Below are positions 25,076 through 33,325 of a stretch of DNA of 64,000 bases, one piece after another; positions within the stretch are counted from its first letter, which is position 1, and every line of letters begins with the position of its first letter. The translations under genes and the position numbers were made by a program. The notes beneath the pieces are model-generated. The model worked only from the letters and a program-made list of their open reading frames with translations. It ran no database searches and had not been told where the DNA came from. This DNA comes from Oscillospiraceae bacterium. GTDB taxonomy: Bacteria > Bacillota > Clostridia > Oscillospirales > Oscillospiraceae. The stretch is taken from the NCBI GenBank assembly GCA_017435525.1, contig JAFSEW010000060.1, forward strand, positions 1-64,000, written 5' to 3'.

Positions 25076-25613
25076 AGTCCTGATTTTTGCGGGCATTGCC
25101 CTGATTATCTTGAGCCTCGGCGTCTTGCTGCTGATGCAGCTTGCGGACCGGCAAGCTGAAAAAAACGCCGAGGCTCTGCTGCAGCGGCTGGATGCTCTGC
25201 TGCCGCCCCTTCACGCCGGTTCTGAGGAATCCTACCGGGTCATGACCATGCCGGCACTGGAAGTGGATGGCCGGGATGTGATTGCCATTGTGGAGATTCC
25301 CGCCTTTTCCCTGCGGCTGCCGGTGCTGAGCAGCTGGGAGCAGGGGCGTGACCTTCCCCGGCGCTTATCCGGCAGCGCCTATGACGGCAGTTTGATCATC
25401 GGCGGCAGCGCCGCCCAGTTTGCCTGTTTTGACCGGATTCCCAACGGCACGGAAGTCACCGTCACAGATATGCGGGGCGCCGTCTTTACCTACACGGTAT
25501 CGCGCATCGGCCGCGCGACCACCGCCGATGCCGAAACCCTCTGCGGAAGTAAACTCACCCTCTTCGCCCGCCAAACAGCTTCCTTAGAATACATCCTCCT
25601 CCGCTGCAACTAA
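25059..25613 (+). CDS. Sortase-like protein lacking all catalytic residues
   Basis: 184 residues. It has an N-terminal membrane helix (about 6-27) and a sortase-type beta barrel (VIAIVEIPAFSLRLPVL, YDGSLIIGG, NGTEVTVTDMRGAVFTYTVSRI, SKLTLF ... LLRC). Aligned by eye with class B/D sortases, the His of the IAGH motif is G116 (IIGG), the Cys of the TLxTC motif is R171 (LTLFARQ), and the arginine before the last strand is missing. The frame is intact and the gene overlaps the minor pilin by 17 nt, so it appears to be a maintained pseudo-enzyme, perhaps a scaffold or regulator of pilus assembly. A degraded housekeeping sortase is the alternative. Confidence 0.7.
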   Translation: MKRTGKVLIFAGIALIILSLGVLLLMQLADRQAEKNAEALLQRLDALLPPLHAGSEESYRVMTMPALEVDGRDVIAIVEIPAFSLRLPVLSSWEQGRDLPRRLSGSAYDGSLIIGGSAAQFACFDRIPNGTEVTVTDMRGAVFTYTVSRIGRATTADAETLCGSKLTLFARQTASLEYILLRCN

Positions 25614-25640
25614 AGGACACCCCACCGGGTGTCCTTTTTT
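25612..25640 (+). terminator. Terminator of the pilus operon
   Basis: AAAGGACACC and GGTGTCCTTT form a stem with a CCACC loop, followed by TTT, immediately after the stop codon at 25611-25613. Confidence 0.9.
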
Positions 25641-26292
25641 ATATCCCCCCGAATTCCATACGCCAACCCGAATTCCGCCTGTAGGGGAGGGTCTTGACCC
25701 TCCCGCTACCAGCTGCGATGTCGAATTGACAATTGACAATGGACAATTGACAATTAGAAAACGGATTCTTCGACTCCGCATCTAACGATGCTCCGCTCAG
25801 AATGACAGCAAAACGCGGAAGGCTTTCCCCATTTATCCGTCGTCCTGAGCAAGCGCAGCGCGCCGAAGGACCCGTTCTCCCCAACGACTTCCCTACGCAC
25901 CCCCGACTTCCATCGTAGGGGCGAGCATTGCTCGTCCGCTGCCAGCTATCGATTACGAATTGACAATTGACAATGGACAATTGACAATTAGAAAACGGAT
26001 TCTTCGACTCCGCATCTAACGATGCTCCGCTCAGAATGACAGAAAAAACCGGAAGGCTTTCCCCATTTATCCGTCGTCCTGAGCAAGCGCAGCGCGCCGA
26101 AGGACCCGTTCTCCCCAACGACTTCCATACGCACCCCCGACTTCCCAATTGTCAATTGTCAATTGTCAATTGTCCATTGTCCATTGTCAATTGCCCATTG
26201 TCCATTGCGCATGTTCTCCTGCACCCTCTCGGCATACCCCCTAATTATCCCCCGGTCAATTTGTGCAAATGAGCGAAAAAAGCTTCTATTCG
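25641..26292. repeat. Repeat mosaic with a duplicated module
   Basis: No gene is seen. F4 (about 25680-25709), F1 array (about 25724-25757), inverted F2 pair (about 25762-25877), F4 with GCGAGC/GCTCG arms (about 25916-25941), F1 (about 25957-25991), inverted F2 pair (about 25996-26111) and a long reversed F1 array (about 26146-26212). The segments at about 25724-25905 and 25957-26140 are diverged copies of one module. From 26250 the sequence is AT-rich and leads into the sugar-transport promoter. Confidence 0.85.
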
Positions 26293-26320
26293 TTGACAAT
26301 ATTTTTTAATTTTGTATAAT
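26293..26320 (+). promoter_or_regulatory. Promoter of the sugar ABC operon
   Basis: TTGACA (26293-26298), a 16-nt spacer and TATAAT (26315-26320): both hexamers match consensus. Confidence 0.88.
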
Positions 26321-26328
26321 CCTAAGTA

Positions 26329-26344
26329 GTTACATGCGTGTAAC
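26329..26344. promoter_or_regulatory. Probable operator of the sugar ABC operon
   Basis: A perfect inverted repeat GTTACA-TGCG-TGTAAC starts 8 bp after the -10 box, over or next to the expected transcription start. A repressor bound here would block transcription. No regulator gene is adjacent, so the binding protein (LacI or GntR type) is unknown. Confidence 0.65.
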
Positions 26345-26402
26345 GAGAACCACCCCCAAAAACGCTTGGAGAGGCGTAAAATGAAAGAGGAGGATTCCCA
26401 AA

Positions 26403-27542
26403 ATGAAGAAAATCGTATCCCTGCTGCTGGTTCTGGCCCTGGCTCTGAGCCTGTTCGCTGCCTGCGGCGCAAAGAACAAGCTGGACATCGGCATCGTGCT
26501 GCCTACCAAGGACGAGGATCGCTGGCTGGCTGACGAAGCTACCTTCAAGAAGATGATCGAAGAGAAGGGCATCAAGGCTGAGATTATGTACTCTCAGGCT
26601 GACCCCGCTATCGAGAAGGCCAATGTTGAGGCCCTGATCCAGAAGGGCATCAAGGTCCTGATGATCTGCCCCTTCGACGGCGCTGCTGCTGCTTCCACCG
26701 TGGAGATGGCTAAGAAGGAAGGCGTGAAGGTTATTTCCTACGACCGTCTGATCACCGGTACCGACGCTGTTGACTACTATGTGGCATTCGAGTCCCAGAA
26801 GATCGGCGAAGCCATGGGTCAGTACCTGGTTGACCAGGCTGCAGCCTACGGCGGCACCGGCCTGAACCTGTACCTGTACTCCGGCGCTCTGACCGACAAC
26901 AACTCCTTTACTTACTTCCAGGGCAACTGGAACGCTCTGCAGCCCAAGATCGCTGACGGCACCTTCATCGTCCGCAACTCCGAAGTTGCCATGAAGTACA
27001 AGGATACCAAGGACCTGTCCTACGATCAGCTGTACGAAATCATGCAGTCTGTTGACACCGAGTGGACTCCCTCCGTGGCAAAGTCCCTGGCCGAGGCCAA
27101 CCTGACCAACGCCTCCGCTGAGCAGAAGGAGCTGTCCTTCATTACCGCTCCCGATGACAACACTGCCCGTGCCATCGCCGACGCTTTCATGGCTGATGCC
27201 GCTGTGAAGGAATTCCGTATCTGCGGCGCTGACGGCGTGGAAGGCTCCGTTCAGTACCTGATCGACGGCAAGCAGGACATGACCGTTTACTGCAACCCCG
27301 CCATGATCGCTGTGGCCGCCATGGATCTGGCTCAGAAGATGATCGCCGGTGAGAAGGTTGAGACTGCTGAGACCATCAACAACGAGAAGATCGACATCCC
27401 CGTGGTCCGTTGCGATGTGCAGCCCATCACCCGTGACAATCTGGTGGAAGTGTGGCTGGATGCCGGCGTTTACAACAAGGCCGACTACACCAACTACGAG
27501 GGCATCAGCGACGCTGTGAAGCCCGCCAACTACAACAACTAA
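26403..27542 (+). CDS. Sugar ABC transporter substrate-binding lipoprotein
   Basis: 379 residues. A lipoprotein signal (LFAAC, Cys at about 20) anchors it outside the membrane. Periplasmic-binding-protein type 1 fold (Peripla_BP_4) signatures are LDIGIVLPTKDEDRW, ALIQKGIKVLMICPFDG and ISYDRLITGTDAVDYYVAF, as in ChvE/XylF-type binding proteins for monosaccharides. It delivers an aldose to the ATPase and permease encoded next. The codon use is strongly biased (gct, aag, gac), as in highly expressed genes. It is followed by a GC-rich hairpin that probably keeps its mRNA more abundant than the distal genes. Confidence 0.92.
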   Translation: MKKIVSLLLVLALALSLFAACGAKNKLDIGIVLPTKDEDRWLADEATFKKMIEEKGIKAEIMYSQADPAIEKANVEALIQKGIKVLMICPFDGAAAASTVEMAKKEGVKVISYDRLITGTDAVDYYVAFESQKIGEAMGQYLVDQAAAYGGTGLNLYLYSGALTDNNSFTYFQGNWNALQPKIADGTFIVRNSEVAMKYKDTKDLSYDQLYEIMQSVDTEWTPSVAKSLAEANLTNASAEQKELSFITAPDDNTARAIADAFMADAAVKEFRICGADGVEGSVQYLIDGKQDMTVYCNPAMIAVAAMDLAQKMIAGEKVETAETINNEKIDIPVVRCDVQPITRDNLVEVWLDAGVYNKADYTNYEGISDAVKPANYNN

Positions 27543-27563
27543 ATTTCCCTGAATCGTAACTGC

Positions 27564-27588
27564 GGGGGGCGGCCTGTGACCGCCCCCC
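27564..27588 (+). promoter_or_regulatory. Intercistronic hairpin after the binding-protein gene
   Basis: GGGGGGCGG and CCGCCCCCC form a 9-bp GC stem with a 7-nt loop and no T-run. This position, between a binding protein and its ABC partners, is typical of mRNA-stabilising or partial-termination hairpins that give higher binding-protein output. Confidence 0.7.
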
Positions 27589-27629
27589 AAATTCAAGGTT
27601 TTAGCCCCCATAGAGAATGAGGTGAGGAA

Positions 27630-29165
27630 TTGAGCGAGTATATTTTGGAAATGCGCGGCATTACCAAAGAATTTCCCGGTGTCCGCGCACTGGATAACGT
27701 CAATTTCAAAGTAAAGCGTGGAGAGATCCACTGTCTGGTCGGCGAAAACGGCGCCGGCAAGTCCACCCTGATGAAAGTTCTGTCAGGCGTGTATAAATTC
27801 GGAAGCTACTCGGGTGATATCGTCTATAACGGTCAGGTGCAGCAGTTCCAGTCCACCAAGGACTCCGAGCATGCAGGCATCGCAATCATCAGCCAGGAAC
27901 TGGCGCTGATTCCCGAGTTAACAGTATATGAGAACATTTTCTTCGGCCACGAAGTGATGCACGGAAAGACCATCAACTGGAACGAGACCATCGTCAAGGC
28001 CGGCGAAATGCTGAAGAAAGTTCGCCTCAGCGTGAATCCCTCCCGGAAGATCCGGGAGCTGGGCGTTGGCCAGCAGCAGCTGGTGGAGATTGCCAAGGCC
28101 CTGTCCAAGAACGCCAAGCTGCTGATCCTGGACGAGCCCACGGCATCACTGAACGAGGACGACAGCCAGAACCTGCTGCAGCTGCTGCGGGAGCTGCAAA
28201 AAGACGGCGTCACCTCCATTATGATCTCCCACCGTCTGAAGGAAGTGGTCACCATCGCCGATACCATTACGGTGCTGCGCGACGGCGCCACCATCTGCTC
28301 CATGGAAGCCACCGGCGGCAAGGTAGCCGAGAGCGAGATCATCAAGTACATGGTAGGCCGGGAGATCGACAATGTGTATCCCAAGCGCGAATATATCGCC
28401 CCCGGCGAAGTGGCGCTGGAGCTGCGCAACTGGACTGTCTTCGACCCCAAGCAGGAGCGCGTCATTCTGGACCATGTGAATATCCAGCTGCGCAAGGGCG
28501 AAGTGGTAGGTCTGTCCGGCCTCATGGGTGCCGGTCGTACAGAGCTGGCTCTGTCCGTCTTCGGCAACACCCCCAAGTATAAGCTGCTGGAAGGCGAAAT
28601 TTTCGTGGAAGGCAAGAAAGTTGCCTTCAAGACCCCCAGAGACGCTACCAAAGCAGGCCTGGCCTATGTGTCCGAAGACCGGAAGCACAACGGCCTGATC
28701 CTGATTCAGGATGTTAAGTTCAATGTGACCGTTGCCAATCTGGAAAAGCTTCTGGAAGGCAATGTGATCAACGAAAACGAAGAGATCGTCCAGGTCAACA
28801 GCTATAAGGACTCTCTGAACATCAAAACACCTTCCATCAAGCAGCTGGTGGGCAACCTCTCCGGCGGCAACCAGCAGAAGGTGCAGATCGCCAAGTGGCT
28901 CTTCGCCGAGCCCAAGGTGCTGATCCTGGATGAGCCCACCCGTGGTATCGATGTGGGCGCCAAGTTTGAGATCTATACCATTATCAATCGTCTGGTCCGG
29001 GAGGGCTATGCCGTGCTGATGATCTCCTCGGATCTTCCTGAGATCCTGGGTATGAGCGACCGCATCTATGTGATGGCGGAAGGCACCATCACCGGCGAAA
29101 TCAGCGCCGCCGAGGCCAATGAGCAAAACATCATGGCCATGGCCACCAAGACAGAGGAGGCATAA
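27630..29165 (+). CDS. Sugar ABC transporter ATPase (two nucleotide-binding domains)
   Basis: 511 residues from a TTG start with GAGGTGAGG upstream. The first NBD has Walker A GENGAGKST (about residue 38), LGVGQQQLVEIAKAL and Walker B LLILDEPTASL. The second has LMGAGRTELALSVFG in place of a canonical Walker A, signature LSGGNQQKVQIAKWL and Walker B VLILDEPTRGID, as is usual for the RbsA/XylG/MglA carbohydrate class (CUT2). The second site is generally non-hydrolytic in this family. It energises import of the monosaccharide carried by the upstream binding protein. The permease starts immediately after its stop codon. Confidence 0.95.
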   Translation: MSEYILEMRGITKEFPGVRALDNVNFKVKRGEIHCLVGENGAGKSTLMKVLSGVYKFGSYSGDIVYNGQVQQFQSTKDSEHAGIAIISQELALIPELTVYENIFFGHEVMHGKTINWNETIVKAGEMLKKVRLSVNPSRKIRELGVGQQQLVEIAKALSKNAKLLILDEPTASLNEDDSQNLLQLLRELQKDGVTSIMISHRLKEVVTIADTITVLRDGATICSMEATGGKVAESEIIKYMVGREIDNVYPKREYIAPGEVALELRNWTVFDPKQERVILDHVNIQLRKGEVVGLSGLMGAGRTELALSVFGNTPKYKLLEGEIFVEGKKVAFKTPRDATKAGLAYVSEDRKHNGLILIQDVKFNVTVANLEKLLEGNVINENEEIVQVNSYKDSLNIKTPSIKQLVGNLSGGNQQKVQIAKWLFAEPKVLILDEPTRGIDVGAKFEIYTIINRLVREGYAVLMISSDLPEILGMSDRIYVMAEGTITGEISAAEANEQNIMAMATKTEEA

Positions 29166-29166
29166 C

Positions 29167-30363
29167 ATGAACACTGAACTGAAACAAAGAAGCGTCCTGG
29201 GCGAGCTGCTGTGGATGCTGAAAAGCCATATCCGCGACTATGCCATGTTTATCGCCCTGGCAGCCATCTTCGTGATCTTCGGCATCGCCACCGGCGGCAT
29301 CTTCCTTTCCCCCAGAAACATTACCAACCTGATCAACCAGACCGGTTACATCGCAGTTATGGCCGTGGCCATGACATTGATTCTGATCATCTGCGAGATC
29401 GACCTGTCCGTGGGCTATGTGTCCGGCTTCCTGGGTGCTGTGGCAGCCATTATGATGGTCCGCTGGGGCGTTTCCATGTGGATCGTGATTCCCGTGATCC
29501 TGATCTTCGGCGTGGTCATCGGCGCAGCCAAGGGCCTCATTGTCACCAAGATGGGCGTTCCCGCCTTCGTCACCACCCTGGCCTTTGAGTTTGCCTTCCG
29601 TGGCCTGCTGTCCCTGGCCACCTCCAAGTCCGGCACTATCCCCATCCATATCGACGCCTTTAACAACATTTCCAATGGCTTCGTCCCCAACATCGGCCAG
29701 ATCGGCGGTATGCACGCTCTGTCTCTGGTGGTGGGCGCCGCTGTCATCGTGCTGATGGTGGTCTCCAAGATCAAGAACCGCAAGAAGCTGCAGAAGTATA
29801 ACTTCGAGGTGTCCTCCAAGCCCGTGTTCATCATTACCCTGGTGTTCATGGCTGTGATCATCGGCGCCGTGGCCGTGATTTTGTCTTTGTACCGTGGCCT
29901 GTCCTGGACCATCGTCATCGTGGCGGTTGTGGTTCTGGCTTATAGCTTCCTCATGGAGAAGACCCGCCTGGGCCGCCATATCTACGGTGTGGGCGGCAAC
30001 GCCGAAGCAGCCCGTCTGGCCGGTATCAATGTGGAAAATATCCGCATGTTCGCCTTCTGCTCCCTGGGCCTGATGACTGCTCTGGGCGGATTGCTGTTTG
30101 CCTCCCGTATGCAGGCAGCCTCCACCACCGCAGGCGCAGGCTTCGAGCTGGATGCCATCGCCTCCTGCTACATCGGCGGCACCTCCACCTCCGGCGGTAT
30201 CGGTAAGGTCACCAACTCCGTGGTTGGCGCTCTGGTCATTATGTCTTTGACCAACGGCCTGAACCTGCTGGGCGTGGGCATCGCCTACCAGTACATCGTC
30301 AAGGGCGTCATCTTCATCGCAGCCGTGGCCTTCGATGTCTACAACCGCAAGAAAGCCAAGTAA
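29167..30363 (+). CDS. Sugar ABC transporter permease
   Basis: 398 residues. Start at 29167, one base after the ATPase stop, with GAGGAGG upstream. It has about 10 hydrophobic helices of the BPD_transp_2 family. Diagnostic stretches are FLSPRNITNLINQTGYIAVMAVAMTLILI, EIDLSVGYVSGFLGA, MGVPAFVTTLAFEFAFRGLL, YGVGGNAEAARLAGINVENIR and AIASCYIGGTSTSGGIGKV. It forms the homodimeric membrane channel of the CUT2 importer. The length and the insert around residues 190-240 match XylH/GguB-like permeases, suggesting a pentose or galactose transporter. Confidence 0.95.
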   Translation: MNTELKQRSVLGELLWMLKSHIRDYAMFIALAAIFVIFGIATGGIFLSPRNITNLINQTGYIAVMAVAMTLILIICEIDLSVGYVSGFLGAVAAIMMVRWGVSMWIVIPVILIFGVVIGAAKGLIVTKMGVPAFVTTLAFEFAFRGLLSLATSKSGTIPIHIDAFNNISNGFVPNIGQIGGMHALSLVVGAAVIVLMVVSKIKNRKKLQKYNFEVSSKPVFIITLVFMAVIIGAVAVILSLYRGLSWTIVIVAVVVLAYSFLMEKTRLGRHIYGVGGNAEAARLAGINVENIRMFAFCSLGLMTALGGLLFASRMQAASTTAGAGFELDAIASCYIGGTSTSGGIGKVTNSVVGALVIMSLTNGLNLLGVGIAYQYIVKGVIFIAAVAFDVYNRKKAK

Positions 30364-30378
30364 TTTCATTTTTCAAGC

Positions 30379-30404
30379 AGCCCCGGTAACCACCGGGGCT
30401 TTTC
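30379..30404 (+). terminator. Terminator of the sugar ABC operon
   Basis: AGCCCCGGT and ACCGGGGCT form a 9-bp stem with an AACC loop, followed by TTTT, 15 nt after the permease stop. Confidence 0.88.
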
Positions 30405-30899
30405 CCTGCCCGGTATCGTCACATCGCCTGTAGGGGAGGGTCTTGACCCTCCCGCTACCAGCTATCGATTACGAATTGACAATTGACAATTGTGCAGCGG
30501 ATTCTTCGACTCCGGGCTATCGCCCTCCGCTCAGAATGACATCAAAAAACGGAAAGCCAATTCTATCTCTGTCGTCCTGAGCAAGCGAAGCGCGTCGAAG
30601 GACCCGTTCTCCCAATTACCCAGGTACGATCTTGCCACCCGGCACGGGAGGCTCAAGAGCCTCCCCTACAAGCGCCCCGCCCGGATTCCATACGCAGCAG
30701 CGACTTCCCACCGTAGGGGCGAGCATTGCTCGTCCGCTGCCAGGCCGCAATTACAAGCAAAGCAACGGATTCTTCGACGCGCCTTCGGCTTGCTCAGAAT
30801 GACAGAAAAAAGAGGAAAGCCCTCAAATTTCCTCCGTCGTCCTGAGCGCGCCGCAGGCGCAGCCGAAGGACCCGTCTCCCCAACGAGAAAGGAAATTGT
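30405..30899. repeat. Repeat mosaic before galM
   Basis: No gene is seen. F4 palindromes at about 30431-30460, 30645-30671 and 30714-30739, a short F1 array (about 30474-30491), and two inverted F2 pairs (about 30498-30607 and 30766-30873; the second pair's right arm has the tip GCGCCGCAGGCGC). The ribosome binding site of galM (AAAGGA) is at 30888-30893. Confidence 0.85.
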
Positions 30900-31937
30900 A
30901 TGATTATCCGTAAAGAACCCTTCGGCATCACCGGGAGCGGCACCCCGGCTTCCCGCTTCATCCTGGAAAACGCCCACGGCACCCGTGCCATCCTGACAGA
31001 CTTCGGCGTCACCCTGCTTTCCCTGACCTTCGCCGGGAAGGATGTGGTGCTGGGCTATGACGATCTGAAAACCTACGAAACCCAGACAGAATATTTTGGC
31101 GCCACCGTAGGCCGCTTCGCAGGCCCCATCCCCAACGCCTTGCTGCAAGTAGGGGAGAAGACCTACCCCCTGACCCGGAACATGGGTTCTCATCAGATCC
31201 ACGGCGGTGTCCACGGCTTCTCCTTCCGGGTGTGGGACAGCGAAATTCTTCCTGACGCGGTGCGCTTCACCCTCTTTTCTCCCCATGGGGAGGAGGGCTA
31301 CCCCGGCAACCTGCAAGTTTCCGTCACCTGCTCCCTGACGGAGGAGGACGGCCTGCTCTATACCTATGATGCCGTCTCCGATGCCGACACCGTGCTGAAT
31401 ATGACCTGCCACGCCTATTTTAACCTGAACGGCCACGATTCCGGCAGCGTCCTTTCCCATGTGCTTCAAAGCAGCGCCGCATACTGCCGGGCAGAAGAAC
31501 CCGCCGGCGTCCCCAAAGCGGAAGTATTCTCCGTGACGGGTACCCCCTTCGATTTCACCAAGCCCCACCCCATTGGCGAAAACCTGCAAAATCCCCACCC
31601 CCAGCTGGATGCCCCCTACGGCTATGACCGGAACCTCTACCTGGGTCAATCCGGCATCTGGAAGCAGGCCGCCCTGGTGGAAGGGGAGACCGTCGCCATG
31701 GAAGTCCTCACCACCCAATCGGGTTTCCAGCTCTATTGCCCCGGCATCCCCCTGGAAAACCATCCGGGCAAAAATGGCGCTACCTACCAGCCCTACGGCG
31801 CTTTCTGCATGGAAACCCAGCATTGCACCGCCCCCGGCGAAACCCACCTCTATCCCACCCTAAAGGCAAACACCCCCTACCACCACCAAACCCTCTACCG
31901 CTTCTCCCATTGCAATCCCCAAAAAATCTTGTTATAA
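30900..31937 (+). CDS. galM: Aldose 1-epimerase (mutarotase)
   Basis: 345 residues, a cytosolic beta-sandwich enzyme interconverting alpha and beta anomers of aldoses. Motifs: ILTDFGVTLLSL, DVVLGYDDLKTYE, GATVGRFAG, the substrate-binding His in HQIHGGVHGF and in NMTCHAYFNLNG, and the catalytic Glu in FCMETQHCTAPG. Length is normal for the family. It lies downstream of the sugar importer but is separated from it by a terminator and repeats, so it is probably transcribed separately; the shared role would be processing of the imported aldose. The stop codon lies inside TTGTTATAATCG, just before an F4-type palindrome. Confidence 0.93.
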   Translation: MIIRKEPFGITGSGTPASRFILENAHGTRAILTDFGVTLLSLTFAGKDVVLGYDDLKTYETQTEYFGATVGRFAGPIPNALLQVGEKTYPLTRNMGSHQIHGGVHGFSFRVWDSEILPDAVRFTLFSPHGEEGYPGNLQVSVTCSLTEEDGLLYTYDAVSDADTVLNMTCHAYFNLNGHDSGSVLSHVLQSSAAYCRAEEPAGVPKAEVFSVTGTPFDFTKPHPIGENLQNPHPQLDAPYGYDRNLYLGQSGIWKQAALVEGETVAMEVLTTQSGFQLYCPGIPLENHPGKNGATYQPYGAFCMETQHCTAPGETHLYPTLKANTPYHHQTLYRFSHCNPQKILL

Positions 31938-32459
31938 TCGTAGGGCGCTTTCTTGCTCCCGCCGTAACCCGCTGCGATGTCGAATTGACAATTGACAATG
32001 GACAATGGACAATTGTGCAGCGGATTCTTCGACTCCGCATCTAACGATGCTCCGCTCAGAATGACAGAAAAAACCGGAAGGCTTTCCCCATTTATCCGTC
32101 GTCCTGAGCAACCCTGAGCGAAGTCGAAGGGGCGCGGTCGGACCCGTCCTCCCCACGAATTCCCCACCCAGCACCGACTTCCCACCCCTACCAGCCAGCG
32201 CGTCACCCGTACAAGCCTTATCCTTGTGCACGGTTCAATTTTCTGCCACGGGGGGAGATTCCTAAGAGGGGGGTGTATTTGGCGGCGCGAATTCCCAAAA
32301 CGATAGCAAGTTTCTTCCGCAACGCCGACTCTAACGCCCCCTCTTAGGCCGACTTCTTTGGTTACTTTCTTGTTCGGAGACAAGAAAGTAACATTCCCCA
32401 GCAACACCTGTCCATTCCGAATTCCCCACCCAGCACCGACATTTCCGGAGAGAAACATT
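31938..32459. repeat. Repeat mosaic with a long compound hairpin
   Basis: No gene is seen. F4-type palindrome (about 31940-31965), F1 array (about 31982-32014), F2 pair (about 32019-32148; the right arm is internally duplicated). From 32261 to 32392 there is a different structure: CCTAAGAGGGGG (32261-32272) pairs with CCCCCTCTTAGG (32337-32348), followed by a perfect 13-bp hairpin GTTACTTTCTTGT/ACAAGAAAGTAAC (32361-32392). Confidence 0.85.
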
Positions 32460-33227
32460 ATGAAAAAACCCCAAATGACCCCCGTGGTCACCATGCATTA
32501 TATTAAGCTCCTGCTGCGGGGCAGCCTGTTCCTGGCCGCCCTTGTCACCTACATCATCCACGCCGTCACCGGCACCGGCAGCGCCTTCGGGGGCTTCGAG
32601 AATGACCCCGTCCTTATCACGGTCATCTGGCTGTTCTTCATGGTCGATATGCTGCTGCGGTTCTTTCCCAACAAGCTGGAAAGCCCCGGCTGCCAGAAGC
32701 AGTTCCGAAAAAATTACATCCCCATCCCGGAAAATGCGCCCAAACTCCAGCCCGGGGTAGTCACCTTCGCGGTATTTGCCGCATGGATCGCCCTGAACGC
32801 CATTTTCGGCGCGCTGTACTACGCGGGCATCTTCGATAAGGGCATCCTGCTGCTGATCGCCTTGGCCTATTCCGTGTGCGACATTATCTGCATCCTCTTT
32901 TTCTGCCCCTTCCAGACCTGGATCATGAAAAACCGCTGCTGCACCACCTGCCGCATCTACAACTGGGACTATGCCATGATGTTCACGCCCCTGCTGTTCA
33001 TCCCCAACATCTACACCTGGACGCTGCTGGGCACAGCCCTGGGGCTGCTTTTGCAGTGGGAAATCAAGCGCCGCCGGTTCCCGGAGCGGTTTTCCCCCTG
33101 CAGCAATGCGTTTCTCTCCTGCGCAAACTGCACCGAAAAACTCTGCCGCCATAAACGCCAGCTGCGCAGCTTCATCCGCAAGCATAACTTCGACCGCTTC
33201 GGCCAGCGATTCTTTAAAAAATCATAA
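32460..33227 (+). CDS. Membrane protein with C-terminal cysteine cluster, function unknown
   Basis: 255 residues; start at 32460 with GGAGAGAAAC upstream, because the longer open frame is repeat DNA. About five hydrophobic helices (residues about 17-38, 50-65, 98-118, 125-150, 165-190). Cysteines cluster in CCTTCRIYNWDY (after helix 4) and CSNAFLSCANCTEKLC (about 217-232), arranged like a metal or Fe-S site or a disulfide cluster. I do not recognise the family. It lies directly upstream of the acs promoter in the same direction, so a link to C1 or redox metabolism is possible but is inference only. Confidence 0.7.
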   Translation: MKKPQMTPVVTMHYIKLLLRGSLFLAALVTYIIHAVTGTGSAFGGFENDPVLITVIWLFFMVDMLLRFFPNKLESPGCQKQFRKNYIPIPENAPKLQPGVVTFAVFAAWIALNAIFGALYYAGIFDKGILLLIALAYSVCDIICILFFCPFQTWIMKNRCCTTCRIYNWDYAMMFTPLLFIPNIYTWTLLGTALGLLLQWEIKRRRFPERFSPCSNAFLSCANCTEKLCRHKRQLRSFIRKHNFDRFGQRFFKKS

Positions 33228-33234
33228 AATAGGG

Positions 33235-33263
33235 TTGAATTCTTCTGCGCTGTGTGATACGAT
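33235..33263 (+). promoter_or_regulatory. Promoter of the cooC/acs cluster
   Basis: TTGAAT (33235-33240), a 17-nt spacer and TACGAT (33258-33263), 62 nt before the cooC start codon. The leader contains a small GGGCG/GCGCCC hairpin. Confidence 0.6.
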
Positions 33264-33325
33264 ATAGTAGTATCGATATGGGCGAAGTGCGCCCTTTCGA
33301 GAGTTACCCCAAAGGAGACTAATTT

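Noticed and set aside
25059..25613. Frameshift as the reason for the missing sortase residues
   Set aside because: The barrel strands before and after both catalytic sites align in one frame, so the changes are substitutions rather than a shift.
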